Below are positions 61,540 to 64,000 of a stretch of DNA of 64,000 bases, piece by piece (the stretch's first letter is position 1; each line of letters opens with the position of its first letter). Made by a program: the position numbers and the translations under genes. The stretch lies in NCBI RefSeq assembly GCF_051020985.1, contig NW_027475147.1:372001-436000 (forward strand), in the 5' to 3' direction. Below the pieces are notes generated by a model, which ran no database searches, was not told the origin of the DNA, and worked only from the letters and a program-made list of their open reading frames with translations. This stretch comes from Nomia melanderi. Lineage: Eukaryota; Arthropoda; Insecta; Hymenoptera; Halictidae.

Positions 61540-64000
61540 GACAATGCACTTTGATTTATTGCGCTATCTGTAATAGCACCCGAGAATTCACCAGATATAT
61601 ATAGGATTTCTCCCTGACCCTGACTGTCCGGCCCCATGAGACGGTGGTTGTCTCGGCCCCTGGTAGTCCGAGGTCGTTCCTGCTGCACAGATTCATCCGC
61701 CAGGGCCTCCTGCAGATAATTCACTTTGGTTTATTGCGCTATCTCTAATAGCACCCGAGATATCACCAGATATATATTGGATCTTCCACTGACCCTGAGT
61801 GTCCGGCCCCATGAGACTCTGGTTTTCTAGGACCCTAGTGTTCTGAGGTCGTTCCCGCTGCACAGATTCATGCGCCAAGGCCTTCTGCAGATAATTCACT
61901 TTGGTTTATTGCGCTATCTCTAATAGCACCCAAGATATCACCAGATATATATTGGATTTTTCCCTGACCCTGAGTGTCCGACCCATGAGACTGTGGTTTT
62001 CTCGACCCCTGGTGGTCCGAGGTCGTTCCCGCTGCACAGATTCATGCGCCAGGGCCTCCTACAGACAATGCACTTTGATTTATTGCGCTAACTGTAATAG
62101 CACCCGACATATCACCAGATACATATTGGATTTTCACCTGACCCTGAGTGTCCGGCCCCTCGGGACGGTGGTTTTCTCGGCCCCTGGTGGTCCGAGGGCG
62201 TTCCTGCTGCACAGATTCATCCGGCAGGGCCGCCTACAGGCAATGCACTTTGATTTATTGCGCTATCTGTAATAGCACCCAGGATATCACCAGATATATA
62301 TTGGATTTTCCCCTGACCCTGAGTGTCCGGCCCCATGAGACGGCGGTTTTCTCGGTCCCTGGTGGTCCGAGGTCGTTCCAGTTGCACAGATTCATGCGCC
62401 AGGGCCTCCTACAGACAATGCACTTTGATTTATTGCGCTATCTGTAATAGCACCCGGGATATCACCAGATATATATTGGATTTTTCCCTGACCCTGAGTG
62501 TCCGGCCCCATGAGACGGTGGTTGTCTCGGCCCCTGGTGGTCCGAGGTCGTTCCCGCTGGCCACATTCATGCGCCAGGGCCTCCTACAGACAATGCACTT
62601 TGATTTATTTCGCTATCTGTAATAGGACCCGAGATATCACCAGATATAAATTGGATTTTCCCCAGACCCTGAGTGTCCGGCCCGATGGGACGGTGGTTGT
62701 CTCGGCCCCTGGTGGTCGGAGGTCGTTCCCGCTGCACAGATGCATGCGCCAGGGCCTCCTGCAGATAATTCACTATGGTTTATTGCGCTATCTCTAATAG
62801 CACCCGAGATATCACCAGATATATATTGGATTTTTCCCTGACCCTGAGTGTCCGGCCCCATGAGACTGTGGTTTTCTCGGCCCCTGGTGGTCCGAGGTCG
62901 TACCCGCTGGCCAGGTTCAGGCGCCAGGGCCTCCTACTGACAATGCACTTTGATTTATTGCGCTATCTGTAATAGCACCCGAGAATTCACCAGATATATA
63001 TAGGATTTCTCCCTGACCCTGACTGTCCGGCCCCATGAGACGGTGGTTGTCTCGGCCCCTGGTAGTCCGAGGTCGTTCCTGCTGCACAGATTCATCCGCC
63101 AGGGCCTCCTGCAGATAATTCACTTTGGTTTATTGCGCTATCTCTAATAGCACCCGAGATATCACCAGATATATATTGGATCTTCCACTGACCCTGAGTG
63201 TCCGGCCCCATGAGACTCTGGTTTTCTAGGACCCTAGTGTTCTGAGGTCGTTCCCGCTGCACAGATTCATGCGCCAAGGCCTTCTGCAGATAATTCACTT
63301 TGGTTTATTGCGCTATCTCTAATAGCACCCAAGATATCACCAGATATATATTGGATTTTTCCCTGACCCTGAGTGTCCGACCCATGAGACTGTGGTTTTC
63401 TCGACCCCTGGTGGTCCGAGGTCGTTCCCGCTGCACAGATTCATGCGCCAGGGCCTCCTACAGACAATGCACTTTGATTTATTGCGCTAACTGTAATAGC
63501 ACCCGACATATCACCAGATACATATTGGATTTTCACCTGACCCTGAGTGTCCGGCCCCTCGGGACGGTGGTTTTCTCGGCCCCTGGTGGTCCGAGGGCGT
63601 TCCTGCTGCACAGATTCATCCGGCAGGGCCGCCTACAGGCAATGCACTTTGATTTATTGCGCTATCTGTAATAGCACCCAGGATATCACCAGATATATAT
63701 TGGATTTTCCCCTGACCCTGAGTGTCCGGCCCCATGAGACGGCGGTTTTCTCGGTCCCTGGTGGTCCGAGGTCGTTCCAGTTGCACAGATTCATGCGCCA
63801 GGGCCTCCTACAGACAATGCACTTTGATTTATTGCGCTATCTGTAATAGCACCCGGGATATCACCAGATATATATTGGATTTTTCCCTGACCCTGAGTGT
63901 CCGGCCCCATGAGACGGTGGTTGTCTCGGCCCCTGGTGGTCCGAGGTCGTTCCCGCTGGCCACATTCATGCGCCAGGGCCTCCTACAGACAATGCACTTT
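61540..64000 (+). repeat. 8-mer higher-order repeat, 1399-bp period, cut by window end
   Basis: 61540-62601 is identical by eye to 62939-64000, and the second copy is still matching when the window ends. Shared rare markers: CGAGAATTCACC, TCTAGGACCCTAGTG, the lineage e deletion TCCGACCCATG (near 61980 and 63380), a type E unit and GCCGCCTACAGGC. The period is eight units less the lineage e base. Identity over more than 1 kb indicates a very recent event. Confidence 0.9.

Larger units (their letters stand above)
1..64000 (+). repeat. 175-bp tandem satellite array filling the window
   Basis: Every part of the window is a head-to-tail copy of one 175-bp unit; the strand given is only a convention because all copies point the same way. 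Phased at TAGCACCC, there are 365 complete units and a 154-bp partial one (63847-64000), with a net length deficit of 29 bases against perfect 175-bp spacing. Both window ends lie inside the array, so its true length is unknown. No foreign insertion, inversion or unique segment is visible. The organisation resembles centromeric or other heterochromatic satellites of eukaryotes; I do not recognise the family. The 175-bp unit is close to one nucleosome plus linker. That it is a satellite is certain from the sequence; its chromosomal position is inference. Confidence 0.98.

Noticed and set aside
90..63846. Hundreds of 60-157 codon open frames on both strands with similar proteins
   Set aside because: They recur at 175-bp steps in rotating frames, start and stop at fixed unit positions, overlap on both strands and share no codon-level constraint. 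They are translations of satellite DNA.
1..64000. CRISPR array
   Set aside because: The repeat period is 175 bp and the whole unit is repeated; there are no short repeats separated by unique spacers.
1..64000. Transposon, retroelement or rDNA spacer origin
   Set aside because: I see no terminal repeats, target-site duplications, reverse transcriptase or transposase motifs, poly-A tails or rRNA sequence anywhere.
1..64000. tRNA or other structured RNA genes in the monomer
   Set aside because: No A-box/B-box pair or cloverleaf could be traced in the consensus; the dyad box arms are too short to claim an RNA.

Overview
The whole window is one uninterrupted tandem satellite DNA array. The monomer is 175 bp and every copy has the same orientation. 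With the monomer phased to start at TAGCACCC, the window opens exactly on a unit boundary (position 1). It holds 365 complete monomers and a 154-bp partial one (63847-64000). I see no protein-coding gene, RNA gene, transposon, CRISPR array, telomeric repeat or unique sequence anywhere. The many 60-157 codon open frames on both strands come from translating the repeat. A single-family head-to-tail array of nucleosome-scale units with multimeric higher-order repeats is typical of centromeric, pericentromeric or subtelomeric heterochromatin of a eukaryote. I do not recognise the family and cannot name the organism. My hand-built consensus is about 53% GC with nine CpG per unit (observed/expected about 0.75), so CpG depletion is not strong.

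The monomer has a GC-rich core (unit positions about 41-140, about 65% GC) and an AT-rich remainder (about 36% GC) that carries an EcoRV-type GATATC and a TATATAT run. The best-preserved internal element is an imperfect dyad at unit positions 79-99, with arms CTCGG and CCGAG around CCCCTGGTGG. Read on the minus strand it contains CCACCAGGGG, which matches most of the vertebrate CTCF core except for one normally conserved G. Unit positions 35-57 and 75-97 match at 17 of 23 bases, an internal sub-repeat spaced 40 bp.

Monomer subfamilies: A is the common form. B has a different 47-bp cassette at unit positions 28-74 (33 copies, counting two A/B chimeras). C is a strongly diverged B-like form (two copies, 59-60 kb). 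D, E, F and G are A-derived. B, D and G occur in fixed dimers: G-B in the first 20 kb and B-D at 25-37 kb plus one pair at 57 kb. Two alternative 3-prime haplotypes also recombine among units.

Layout: 1-9275 has 53 units of exactly 175 bp, is the most diverse part and shows only old repeats. 9276-24.7 kb holds nested duplications with 3323, 2798, 9095/8920, 350 and 175-bp offsets. 24.9-39.4 kb holds B-D dimers and sharp higher-order repeats of 875 bp, 1574 bp and 2099 bp. 39.4-57.2 kb has no B units and carries 1223, 1224, 2622 and 4023-bp repeats. 57.2-61.5 kb is again more diverged. 61.5-64 kb is a 1399-bp repeat cut by the window end. Unit length is very strict: five founder single-base deletions, copied around by amplification, account for 29 of the 31 length changes. 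No genes act together here; the biology is satellite homogenisation by unequal exchange and conversion, and possibly a protein-binding box repeated about 365 times.
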